A stretch of 64,000 nucleotides of DNA, taken from NCBI GenBank assembly GCA_027574665.1, contig CM050656.1, forward strand, positions 13,529,501-13,593,500, given 5' to 3'. The notes beneath the pieces are model-generated. The model saw only the letters and a list, made by a program, of their open reading frames with translations. It was not told where the DNA came from and searched no databases. Origin of the DNA: Rhynochetos jubatus (Eukaryota > Chordata > Aves > Eurypygiformes > Rhynochetidae). Positions 15,792-25,606 of this stretch are shown in pieces (position 1 is the stretch's first letter; every line of letters starts with the position of its first letter). A program made the translations under genes and the position numbers.

Positions 15792-15796
15792 CAGGT
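15792..15796. repeat. Target-site duplication, left copy (CAGGT)
   Basis: CAGGT sits directly before the LTR and is repeated exactly at 16548-16552. Five bases fits an ERVL or gamma-like integrase better than the six-base duplication usual for ERVK. Confidence 0.8.
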
Positions 15797-16547
15797 TGTC
15801 ATGGTTTAACTCCAGCCAGAAAAATGCCATGAAGCCACTCTCACACCTCCCCCCTTCCTTCCTCCAGCAGAGGGTCAGAATCAGAGGAAAAAGACAAGAA
15901 AGCTCATTAAATTTAATAAGGACTATTTACTGATTGAATATAAATGAATAATATATATGAGTATAACAATACTACTAATAATAAGCAATAAAAATAATAG
16001 AAATTAAAACATGATACAGTTGCTCACCACCCACCGACTGATGCACAGCCAGGTCCTGAGTAGCGAGAGTCAGAGCCTGAGAGCCCGAGAGCGATCACAG
16101 CAGAGTCCGAGCAAACCCCATCAGCAACAGCACGACCAGGAAAAGTAACCAACCCACCAACTCACAAACAAACGAGCCAGCACAGGAGTTAGCAAAACAG
16201 CTAACAAAGTAGTTAGAGAAAGTGTTAGAAAGTGTAAAGTGAGAGTGTTGTCCCCTGAGCCCACTCCCCGCCTGTGTACCCAGCGTGACGTACTATGGAA
16301 TGAAATACCCCTTCGGTCAGTTGGGGTCAGCTGTCTGAACTGTGTCCCCCCCACACTGCCTGGAGTGAGAAAATCGGGAACACAGGGGCAGTATCAGAAG
16401 CTGGGAAAGACCTTGAATTGGTGCAGGCACTCCCCAGCACCAGCTGAAAAGACACTTTAGCAGCACTTTTCTAATGGTAAATCCAGAAACAGCTTCATAC
16501 CAGCCCCTGTGAAGAAAGTTAACTCTTTCCTGACTAAAACTAGGACA
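15797..16547 (+). mobile_element. Solo avian endogenous retrovirus LTR (751 bp) with 5-bp target duplication
   Basis: It begins TGTCATGGTTTAACTCCAGC and ends ACTAGGACA, the start and end of a widespread avian LTR family. The inside has the family's order of blocks: a CCCCCC-rich patch, an A/T-rich run with AATAAT and AATAAAA, then GCTCACCACCCACCGAC, a GGGGTCAGCTG block, and GAAAATCGGGAA. The five bases CAGGT occur directly before the element (15792-15796) and directly after it (16548-16552), a clean 5-bp target-site duplication. This shows intact ends and an insertion later reduced to one LTR. It has no coding content. Short open frames inside it are chance frames. Confidence 0.88.
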
Positions 16548-16552
16548 CAGGT
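16548..16552. repeat. Target-site duplication, right copy (CAGGT)
   Basis: This is the exact partner of 15792-15796, directly after the terminal CA of the LTR at 16547. Confidence 0.8.
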
Positions 16553-18250
16553 GTTGAGTTAAATTTGTTGGCAGCAAACTTTGCACAATGGTTGCTTCTC
16601 TCTAGCATACTCTGCCGTCCCACGAGCACCCTTTTATTCACACAGACACAGTTTGTAGAATTATTCTTTGTCTCTGTCTCTCTATTTGAACTATTTCTGT
16701 CATCTGCCACTCTAAATAATTGTTCTTGGGCTGATATTTTTCTCTGAATTTACCTTGAAGTGCTGGTGGAAAATAACATAAGAAAGCAAATTTCATTACC
16801 AGTAAGAAAACAGCTTAAGTAATATAGATAATACAGAAGTTACAGAAGTCATCACAAGGCATAATGAAAAGGTGATACTGATTTTGCAGTGGTAGGTGTT
16901 AGACAAACTATTCAGTATCTCTCTAAAATTAATTCATTAAGTATCGTGCTATACTCTGAGATATTTGGGAACCAACTTAATCTCTATAGATGTTAGTTTC
17001 TGCAGCAAAGTTCCTAGTAGGGTTTGAACTTCTTTGTCTATGGCTTTTCCCTGCCTATTATTTTTACCATGAGACAGGCAGGTATTGGCAAGACACCTGA
17101 AAAGGTGCTCAATGGTTTTGGACTTGGAAGAAAGAGCGCGCTGAAGTTCATGGGCTTGCAATCACTAGTGTAATGCTTTTTGCCCTGGGGTTCATTCTGC
17201 ATCCCAAAACATATCACACTGAAGATACAGAATGGTTGAAAAAAGTGACTCTCATATGGGGGGCATGCACTGGATGAGAGGCATCTGATGTGAACATAAT
17301 TTCTTTGCTCCTGTAACGTGAGGTTACAGTATTCCTTTTCTCCATAGTAATGGAAACCTGGCCTCGGTTCAGGAAATAAGAAAAAAATCCAGAACAACAG
17401 TAATAAAATGTCCAATTTTTTTTCCAAAGAAAGTTGCAATAAGTGATGATGTAAATGAACAAAGCTTAATAAATATAATAAGAAAACCCACAAACCTACT
17501 GTCAAGCCTGTCACCTGGCTCTAAAAAGAACCTGTCAGACAGAGTTGAGGAAGAACTTGGGAGAATTGTATCAGAATTCAGCAAAAGATAGATTAAAAAA
17601 GTTTAAAATGGTAAGAAATTAATTTTCCATTTTAAAGAAGCTTTGCTTTCCGGATTTTATTAATTTATCCCTGATCCAATACGCTTTCTGCTAGTGCGAG
17701 AGCAAGGGAAGCCTTCTTTCCTGTGTAATGGGACTTTCAAAAATACTTTATTTTTTCCTGAAGAATTTTGCTGAACTACTTGAAGAAATTGTACACACAT
17801 ACATGTCACAAAAAAACGGTTTCAGACGGTTTAGAAGTTGCTGAAAATTTTTCACTTGCAAATTAAATAGTTAATTGTGCTAATTTCTGAAAAGAAGTGA
17901 CAGTAATCACATCTTTGGTCTCTGCTCATTTTTTTCAAACATCCAGTGACTGAAAAAATAATCTGCATTACTAGTTTTACTTTCTGCTTTGAAACTTCAT
18001 TCTCCAGGAGCAAGTCAGTTTTAGTGTAGCTTCTGTTCCTGACAAGCTATTAAAAATAGGCAAAATCGTTTACAAAATTGGTTCAGTTTTCAGTCAAAAT
18101 TAAAGTTATTCATACCTAAAGCAATGGGCAACACACAGAAAAATAGAAAGGTTCCTATCAAGAAGGCTTGGGATGAAAAGTCATGGTGCACGTTGATGTT
18201 CAGCCAAGTAGTAAACAATGTCTGATTGCCAACTTTTTTTTTTTAAATAG

Positions 18251-18341
18251 TTTGATGCAGACCGAGATGAAGAAGAAGTGTTCTTTGACATAAGTTCAGC
18301 AGTTGACAATAAACTATTTGCAAACAAAGAGGCTGCAGCAG
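18251..18341 (+). CDS. AK5: AK5 exon: end of first adenylate kinase domain
   Basis: The exon reads FDADRDEEEVFFDISSAVDN and continues KLFANKEAAA. It starts in phase 0 after a long T tract and TAG acceptor, and ends after one base of a Gly codon at a GTGAGT donor. FDADRDE and VDNKLF-NKEAAAG are close to the mammalian AK5 stretch that closes the first kinase domain: the last strand and the C-terminal helix, which follow the LID and catalytic arginines encoded upstream. The catalytic residues of this first domain are not in the window, so its activity cannot be judged. I see no frame defect. Confidence 0.93.
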
Positions 18342-20332
18342 GTGAGTTAATGTAATATTTAAAGAACTACATTTTTATACTGCATTTGACATTGGTGGGG
18401 TGCCTTTTTCATACTTCACAAGTGTGGATGTATGTACTGTAGCAGCATCTTGACCTACTTCAAGCATTTGTACAAGGGCAAAACAAAGTGTCTTCACACT
18501 TGGAAGCTTCATACAACCCACCTAACATCTTGTTTATCTGCAAGCTCATCTTAAAATACTATCGATAGTTCAATGAACCTGTCATTGATACAAAAACTTT
18601 CTAAGTTGATAGATTCCAGTTGTCAGCTGTTTCAGTTCTAGATGATACCTCAGTGTTCACCAGAAAACCAGTGCTATTAGATTAATGATTACTTCCTGCT
18701 TAATAACTGGCACTAATTCTGAAACTGTGTGTGACTACAAGTTAGGAGTTTGGGGGGGAAGGAGGGGGTATTATATATTTACGTATTTATTATTTGTGCT
18801 TACTGAGGCTTGAATGTCTTCAAATAAAAAGCCTTTGAGGGACAAAAGGACTGCAAAAGAATTGAAGCTAAAAATCAAAGTACTGAAAGTCCGTAACATC
18901 TGTCAGAAATATTTTGCTTGAGGGAAACAGGAAAACGTTCCTTGGTAACTTCACAACTGTCTCTTTTTACAGATGGCATCTCTGGCTGCCTTCCAAGTAG
19001 ACCATGAGGGTTATATAGGTAGATGAGGTCATAAGTGTCTTGTGAAACAGCACACAAGAAGAAAATTCTAGGTGAAATATTTTCCTGTAGAATTTACTAG
19101 CCTTATTAAAACATAGATCAGATGCGTATAGTAGAGAAAATTCTCTATCTGATCTCTGTTTAAGAGGAAACCTATCTGCCATAAATCAGCAGACAGGGAA
19201 GCTTCTGTTATTTGTAATTGTGAGCAATCATCTGGGGGCTGCCAGGGAAGGAGGAATTGATGAAGCACAATGAAATCTCTTAGTAGCAATACATCTTGTA
19301 TCTCTTTTTGACAGAGGGGATGATTGTTCTTTGCAAATGTCATGCTATTAGAAAAAAGGTGTTTCAGACAGAAAGATTAGGTCATATTTTTAAGATTTGG
19401 AAGGGGTTCCAAGCTAGCTAGCCTGCAAAACCCACCCATAAAGCTATTTTTGATAATGTTCAAAATGAAATAAAGATGAATTATCAAGGGGGTGGGGGTT
19501 GAGAATGATAAAAAGTGCTAAAAAAACAGGTTTCTAGTGGTCAGCATCAAGATAAGATGCACACAAGAATAAAGACTACTAGCTTTCTCCATTAAGTGGC
19601 ACGCTTACCTCTTTTGTGCTTAGCCATATTTCTAGAGGCAAGAGATTGATTCCAAACCTAAAATGGCATTCCCACTGTATAGCATTGTATTGATAATTAC
19701 CTGTGGATTCCCTAATTAAATGAGCTAAGTACTGGACAGCAAGAGGAAAGAAGTGGCATAAAGACACTAGCTCTGACAAACAGATTGACAATAGTTTAAC
19801 AATTTAAAAAGTTGGCTGTGATTTTGGCTGAGTTTCAGTCAGTTCCTTGAAAGCCTGATCTACTTAAATTCCTCACCAAAATAATTGGAGAGCTATGAGT
19901 TTTATCAGAAGCCATGCCACAATCATCTAATTGGTGCCTAACCTAAGCACCAGTAGTAGTAAGGAGTTTCAAAGTAGGTTTTCTAGGTATCCTATGAGAC
20001 CAGATATTTAATTTCTGGAGGTCACAATTCCAGCATTGCCTTGAATCTCACTTTTTGGTCTTTTATTAGTGATACTGCAGTGTATTTTGGTACCTGGTGG
20101 CTAACATCAACATAGTATTTCTAATATGTTCATGCCCCCACATCAATATAATTCATGTTATACCTGTAAAATCCAGTTTTAATCAACTGTGTAACAATAT
20201 ATGCTGACAGAGAACTGAATATTTTTCTACATTAAAATACAATTTTCTCATTGTTGCCTTCTACACAAATTAAGACTGTTGCTAAGAGCAACAGCCTGTC
20301 ATGAAACTCGAGCAGTGTATACTGCATTTGTA

Positions 20333-20358
20333 GTTTCTAATACATTTGTATTAGAAAC
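20333..20358. repeat. Perfect 12-bp inverted repeat with TT loop
   Basis: The arms GTTTCTAATACA and TGTATTAGAAAC are exact reverse complements separated by two bases. It could form a short hairpin in DNA or in the AK5 pre-mRNA. No function is evident. Confidence 0.8.
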
Positions 20359-21261
20359 ACCTTACTGAGAGCAAAATTAAAATGTAATCATTCTAATGCT
20401 AATCAGTCCTTCAGTAAATGATTTCTATTATATTCCAATTGAAATTAATCTTCTAAGCATTTGTCTTCCCAAATGCTTATATGCAACATGTATTGAGTTA
20501 TTAGGTGGTGCTTCAGAGCATGTTCCATAACATAAAAAAAGAGGTATCTTTATTTTACTGAGCTTAAACATGCAATTAAGAAACATGCTTCACCAGGTAG
20601 TCTTACATTACTTATGACAGTAAGTGTTAACAGTGCAAACACTATAGTTGTTAAAATATTGAGTATGGACATATTTGAGCCAATGAACAATATTGAATAA
20701 AACTGCGACCAGGATTTGAAATAAGTAATAGATATAAGTAAGGTCTGGAAACACATTAGCTGGTTTGCCAAAACACAAATGGGTCGAAGAGCAGACGCAA
20801 TTAACTCACATGATGGGGTATAGCTACCTTGTAATGGGAAGTTATATCAACTGCAGATAAATTTAGACAGATCAGTACTATTTAGTGTAATTGTATAAAT
20901 GAATGTAGTGATCTGTGAAAAAGCAACGCTTGACATTTGCATTCAAGAAAAGTTAAGGATGAACACGTTTTTAGAGAAAGTGACACGCAGCCAGGCTGAG
21001 AACACTGAAATTTTATAGAACCAGGCATTTTATGGCCATGATGCCCCTGGGTTCTGGGGTGCACTTCTGTGGTAGGAATCACACACCTGCCCATGACAGC
21101 CATACCCTCTCAGCTTTCTGTGACCAACACTGTGCAATGCAGCTTAGGAGCAATGCACAATACAGCATAAAATTTCAAAGTACAGCCAGCGACTGAGCAC
21201 AGCCTCACACCTCTCCAGGGACAGGGGAGTCATTCTCCCTGACTGTCAGACCTGACAGGGT

Positions 21262-21320
21262 GTCATGGTTTAGCTGCTGTCAGCACACCCTAGTACAACT
21301 GCAGCCACCCATTAATTCAA
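21262..21320 (+). mobile_element. Possible LTR start remnant
   Basis: TGTCATGGTTTAGCTGCTG matches the first 14 or so bases of the avian LTRs at 13551 (minus) and 15797 (plus). A partial match in composition continues for about 40 bases, and no matching 3' end or target duplication was found. It may be a truncated LTR; a chance match is less likely but possible. Confidence 0.35.
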
Positions 21321-21721
21321 CTTGCCCCTCAGTGCTGAGGCATCAGATCCTCTTGGGTTCCTAGCAAGACAAATCTCTATGAATGATGGCTTCAGTGTCA
21401 AGATAACAAGCCTAGCAAAAAAGGGAATGCATTCTAGCTGATCTGCTGTTCCTTTTTTCAGCAGCCTGCTCCTCCCTGGGGAGCTGATTATTCAGTTAAT
21501 GGGGATTTAATAAAAACTTCCAGCTGATTTATTTTTTAATTGTGCAGCACTGTACCTGATAAAATCCTCTATTTCCCCCCCCACCCCCCCGCCTAAGGAA
21601 AACACAGGGCATATGAAAATGACAAAAATTCTTACCTCAACTTTATGCATGCACTGAAATTGAGGAAGCATATTTTAAGGCTCAAGAATACCTTTTCAGA
21701 ACAGGTGCTTGCTAACTACTT

Positions 21722-22400
21722 AGGGGATATCCACTACTTCTCTGGGCAACCTGTTCCAGTGCCTCACCATGAAGAATTTCTTCGTTGTACCTAACCTGTC
21801 TTTCAAGTTTAAAGCCATTGTCCCTTCTCCTGTCAGTACACACCCTTGGAAAAAGTCCCCCTCCAGCTTCCTTGTAGGTACCATCAGGTGCTATAAGGTC
21901 TCCCCAGAGCATTCTGTTCTCCGTACCGAAGAACCCCAACTCAGCCTATCTTCATAGGAGAGGCAGTCCAACAGGTCCATGTCCTTTTCATGTTGAGGGC
22001 CCCAGAGCCAGATGCAGAACTGCAGGTGGGGTCTCACGAGAGCAGAGTAGAGGGGGAGAATCCCCTCCCTCACCCTGCTGGCCACGCTGCTCTGGATACA
22101 GACCAGGATAGGACTGGCTTTCTGAGCTGCCACCACACACTGCCGGCTCATGTCCAGCTTTTCATCCCCCAGTACCCCCAAGTCCTTCTCCACAGGGTTA
22201 CTCTCAATCCATTCTCCACCCAGCCTGTCTTTGTTCTTGGGATTGCCCTGACCCAGGTGCAGGACCTTGCACTTGGCCTTGTTGAACCCCATGAGGTTGG
22301 CACAGGCCCACCTGTCCAGCTCCCTCTGGATGGCACCCCTTCTCTACAGCCTATCAACCACCCCACACAGCTTGGTGTTGTCCCCCCATTACTTTATCTC
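21722..22400 (-). mobile_element. CR1 LINE fragment (3' part of ORF2), minus strand
   Basis: Read on the minus strand this is the C-terminal part of the CR1 reverse-transcriptase ORF, with blocks such as FNKAKCKVLHLG, EKDLGVLGDEKLDMS and LPLYSALVRPHLQFC. It stays open for 133 codons (22292 to 21891), then the frame is broken. A later stretch continues in another frame with RNGFKLERQVRYNEEI-like sequence. The RVQRRATKMIRGLEHL-type block expected after MDLL is missing, so there is an internal deletion of roughly 50 bases. The element is truncated at both ends and lacks the 3' tail. It is a dead copy of the non-LTR retrotransposon that dominates bird genomes. Confidence 0.92.
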
Positions 22401-24609
22401 ATCCTAGAAGTCGCCATTTGTTTCAATTTCTGGTACGTTTGTCTTTAGGCAATTTGAGAAGGGTAGTGTTCTCTGTATACTGTTGAGTGACAGATGGTGA
22501 TGGCTTTTGTTAGTTTTCATTGAACCAAGGAAAAGACATCTTTTCAATTTTCCTGACCTTCCTTGATTATACCCAAGAAAGGAGCTATGTTTCCCCAAGG
22601 AAACTGCTGTCCTAGTTCAAGAAAAAAAGGCTTTAAGATGCTTGACCATATTAAAATTGTATAACCATTATGGCTTTTATCACTTAAGATACATTATGTA
22701 TGAGTATTCATTTTAGCCTGACCTTTACATTTAAGTTTGCGGCACCATATTTCATATTAACGTTTCTAGCTAAGGATATATACTGCTCTTGGTAGCTAAG
22801 TGACAGTTAATCAAATACTTGCACACAAGTGCCTTTAAAAGTGATTGATGGGTCAGTGTAGGCCAATGGTGGTGACAACTGAAGCTCAGTTAAATTATAT
22901 TATCAACAATGACACAATGTTAAGTGAGCAGTCAGCTGTGTAAAATAAATCAAAAAATTAAGATTCTCTCAGCAGTTGTAAATCTATTTGGTTGCATATA
23001 TCTTTTACAGAGAGGTATTTTCAAAAGACCATAAAGTGTATATGCCAGAGAACATGCTGCATATATACATGTGACATTTCATGGTAGCAAGAATATAATC
23101 CCTTTCTGGTGTTTTATAGCACTCTGACAAAGCATACACTAACAATGTGAGGGGGAACCCCACACCAGCAGATGGTAGGCCCAAGTCTTTCCCTGGTGTC
23201 TCTTACATAGTTAAAATTGTTGCATCAAAGATTAATTTGGCAGCAAATATAACAAGGATTGCAAATTAAGACACCCTGAAATCATCATCTCCACCAAGCA
23301 GTTATGATTTTAGTCATCATGACATCCAGTTCCTCTCTTCTGTTCTTTCAAATGCTGTTTAGTGCACCACCTACATAAATTATTACTATGTAAACTTTAA
23401 AAGCAAACAAAAGTAGATAATATGTAAACGCATCTGGCACAAACTGAACTGCAAAATCTGTTACCGATAGCTCTTGTTACAGACAGCCACCCATACAGAC
23501 TGCTCTAGCGGTGAGAAAACAACTCTGGGTCAGCAACAGTCATAGAACCATGTATCATCAATGCCAGTGCTTACAGGAACATCATACCACACAGAGACAC
23601 CTGTAACCCAGGAGGGAGGGAGGAGTTTTCCTCATCGTTGATCTTGTCTGACTGCGGATATGAGGGCACAGAGCAAAGCGTATCTTCTGCTTCCCCTGGT
23701 GTTACCTGTTGCTCCCCCCATGAAGACAGGGATTGGACTCACCTGTCGCTACTGTCTACTTACAATTTTAGATCTGTGTCATTGTTATTCTCATTTCAAT
23801 AGTGCTGTGAAAAATACTCCTGTAGTCACGCACCTGTTGACATTTTAGTGTGTGTTGAGTATGTGCAGGATTTGGTTTAAGGCTGCACCATCTGGAGGGC
23901 ACAAGAGACTGTTTCCTTCCTCATTGCCCAGGAGTGAGATAATCTGAATGGGGTGATAATGCCAGAATATGAATACGATGTCCATGCTACAGCCTTCCTG
24001 TGTTTATATTTAAAGAGGATTAGTGGTTTATCCTCCCATTCTGGTTTAGCAGTGACTACCCCCCAAGAGCAAGAGGCTGCATGACTTGCTGATTCCAGCC
24101 ACAGGAAGATGACAGGGAGAAGGGCCAGAGCCACACTGTTGCCTTGGAAAGGAGGAGGATAGGAACGGGGACTGTTGCTGCTGGAAGCATGCTGCGGTGG
24201 TCCCCCCATCAACATCACTCCAGGATCCCTATCTGCTGACCAATTAGTCAGCATTTCCTTTCTCTTTCCTAAAGATGGTTTGTATTCTCCTCTGAGCCAA
24301 GATCCTTATGGCAATTTTACAATTGCAAGTCATGGCACACAGAATGCCTGCCCAATAAATTTGCAATCTAGCTGAAACAATTCACCATTCAGCGTGACCA
24401 TTCCTTATTGAGATCTGTGGTAGCTTTTATGGGTGCTCTGAAAGCTTTGCTAATGGAATACTATCCACCTGGGTACTCTAGCACATCTGACTGGTTCCTT
24501 GGATCAGTGTTTGCACACGTACAGACAATTGGAAATGTTATACTGTTCCGTCACATAAAGTGAGAATTTGCAATCCATTTCTGAGGTTTAATTTTCTTTC
24601 CTTTTTTAG

Positions 24610-24686
24610 GGGCAAATGAACTTGATTGCAGTCTGATTATGGATTCTGGAGATACTGTTTATACAGAATTTGACTTTGAAGACCAG
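24610..24686 (+). CDS. AK5: AK5 exon: acidic linker between kinase domains, part 1
   Basis: Two bases complete the Gly codon begun in the previous exon, then 25 codons read ANELDCSLIMDSGDTVYTEF plus DFEDQ, ending in phase 0 before GTAATT. In mammalian AK5 the same position carries an acidic stretch of the form LDPSMILDTGE...DYEDQ, so spacing and character agree. The stretch is rich in Asp and Glu and probably flexible. It carries no catalytic motif. The mapping rests on position, phase and the shared LD-S-I-D-G and EDQ residues. Confidence 0.9.
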
Positions 24687-25100
24687 GTAATTTTATGTAT
24701 ATATGGACTCTCTCTAGACAATTTTCTCGTTTATGTACATACTGTGCTGAACAATTGTCTGAACAAGGTGGTGAAACTTTAAGGGTACCTAAGCCAAAGG
24801 GCTTTTTAGTGCAATAAGTAAATTCATTATATAACTAAAAGGCAAACTCTGTGTGAGACAAGAGTGAATATTATTGTTGTATTAAAAGCCTTTATCTTTT
24901 ATTACTGTACATTGCTGAATTTCCTCCACAGATTTTTAAATGTTGGCAAATGTGGCAAATAGAATTGTTGGAATGCACTGTAGTCTACTGTATATTTAAG
25001 AGGAGGGAGTAAAACATTTTCCTCAAGAGAGGCATGGAATTAAAGTGTGAAATGTAGTTAAAACCAAATCAAACAACTTTCCCTTGAAAAACAAAATTAT

Positions 25101-25154
25101 TTTTAAGAATAAAACCACAACACCTTGTTTTATTCTTAAAACAAGGCTGTGTTG
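25101..25154. repeat. Overlapping inverted repeats able to form two alternative hairpins
   Basis: Hairpin A pairs 25101-25115 (TTTTAAGAATAAAAC) with 25127-25141, 15 bp perfect, loop 11. Hairpin B pairs 25123-25132 (CCTTGTTTTA) with 25137-25146, 10 bp perfect, loop TTCT, and extends by CAACA (25118-25122) with TGTTG (25150-25154) across a 3-base bulge. The two share the segment 25127-25132, so they exclude each other. Confidence 0.8.
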
Positions 25155-25287
25155 AAACCAGCCTTTCTACTGATCCCATACTATCCACATCTGAAAACTA
25201 GATTTTGGTAGTGTTTTCCTCGTGCATAGGAAGAAGATGGCTAGAGAGGGGGAAAAAGGATGTATACGTCTTCCCCTCTAATCTTCA

Positions 25288-25606
25288 GTGCAGCGCTGGT
25301 AGGGCTGCATCTGGAGTATTGTGTATAATTCCGGGCTCACCGTTACAACATATGGAGCTACTTAAGAGAGTCTAGTGAAGAGCCACTAACACGATTAAGG
25401 GACTGGGCCATCTCTTCTGTGAGGAAAGGCTGAGGGAGCTGAGACTGTTCAGCCTGGAAAAGAGAAGGCTCAGGCGGGATCTCATCAGTGTGTGCAGAAA
25501 TCTGAAGGGAGGGTGCCAAGAAGGTGAAGCCAGGCTCTTTCCAGTGGTGCCCAGTGACAGGACAAGAGGCAATGGGCACAGAATGAACTACAGGAGGTGC
25601 CTGTGG
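25288..25606 (+). mobile_element. CR1 LINE fragment, plus strand
   Basis: It shows classic CR1 sequence: GGCTGCATCTGGAGTATTGT, GTGAGGAAAGGCTGAGGGAG, TTCAGCCTGGAAAAGAGAAG and CAGTGACAGGACAAGAGG. It is truncated at both ends, with stops and small gaps in the coding frame. Sequence is closer to the usual CR1 consensus than the copy at 39130, so it is probably younger. Confidence 0.92.

Larger units (their letters stand above)
1..18250 (+). other. AK5: AK5 intron, 3' part (no exon recognised)
   Basis: This is intron upstream of the first exon in the window, ending in a T-rich tract and TAG acceptor at 18230-18250. I read both strands for further AK5 exons (first kinase domain motifs such as GGPGSGKG or DGFPRD) and found none. 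Apart from the two LTRs listed separately (13335-13551 and 15797-16547) I see only AT-rich unique sequence. All open frames here are 110 codons or shorter and resemble no family I know. Confidence 0.75.
18342..24609 (+). other. AK5: AK5 intron (6268 bp) with CR1 fragment
   Basis: A GTGAGT donor and a CTTTTTTAG acceptor bound this intron. It holds a 679-bp minus-strand CR1 fragment (21722-22400), a perfect 12-bp inverted repeat (20333-20358) and a TGTCATGGTTTAGC motif at 21262 that may be a short LTR remnant. The rest looks like unique AT-rich sequence with no exon I recognise. Confidence 0.85.

Noticed and set aside
16239-16586. Open frames on both strands near 16.2-16.6 kb
   Set aside because: They lie in or across the edge of the solo LTR, which is non-coding.
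17038-17514. 158-codon minus-strand open frame
   Set aside because: No known family, no splice or initiation support, and nested frames around it; most likely a chance frame in the intron.
21990-22448. 152-codon plus-strand open frame
   Set aside because: It is the antisense shadow of the CR1 fragment.
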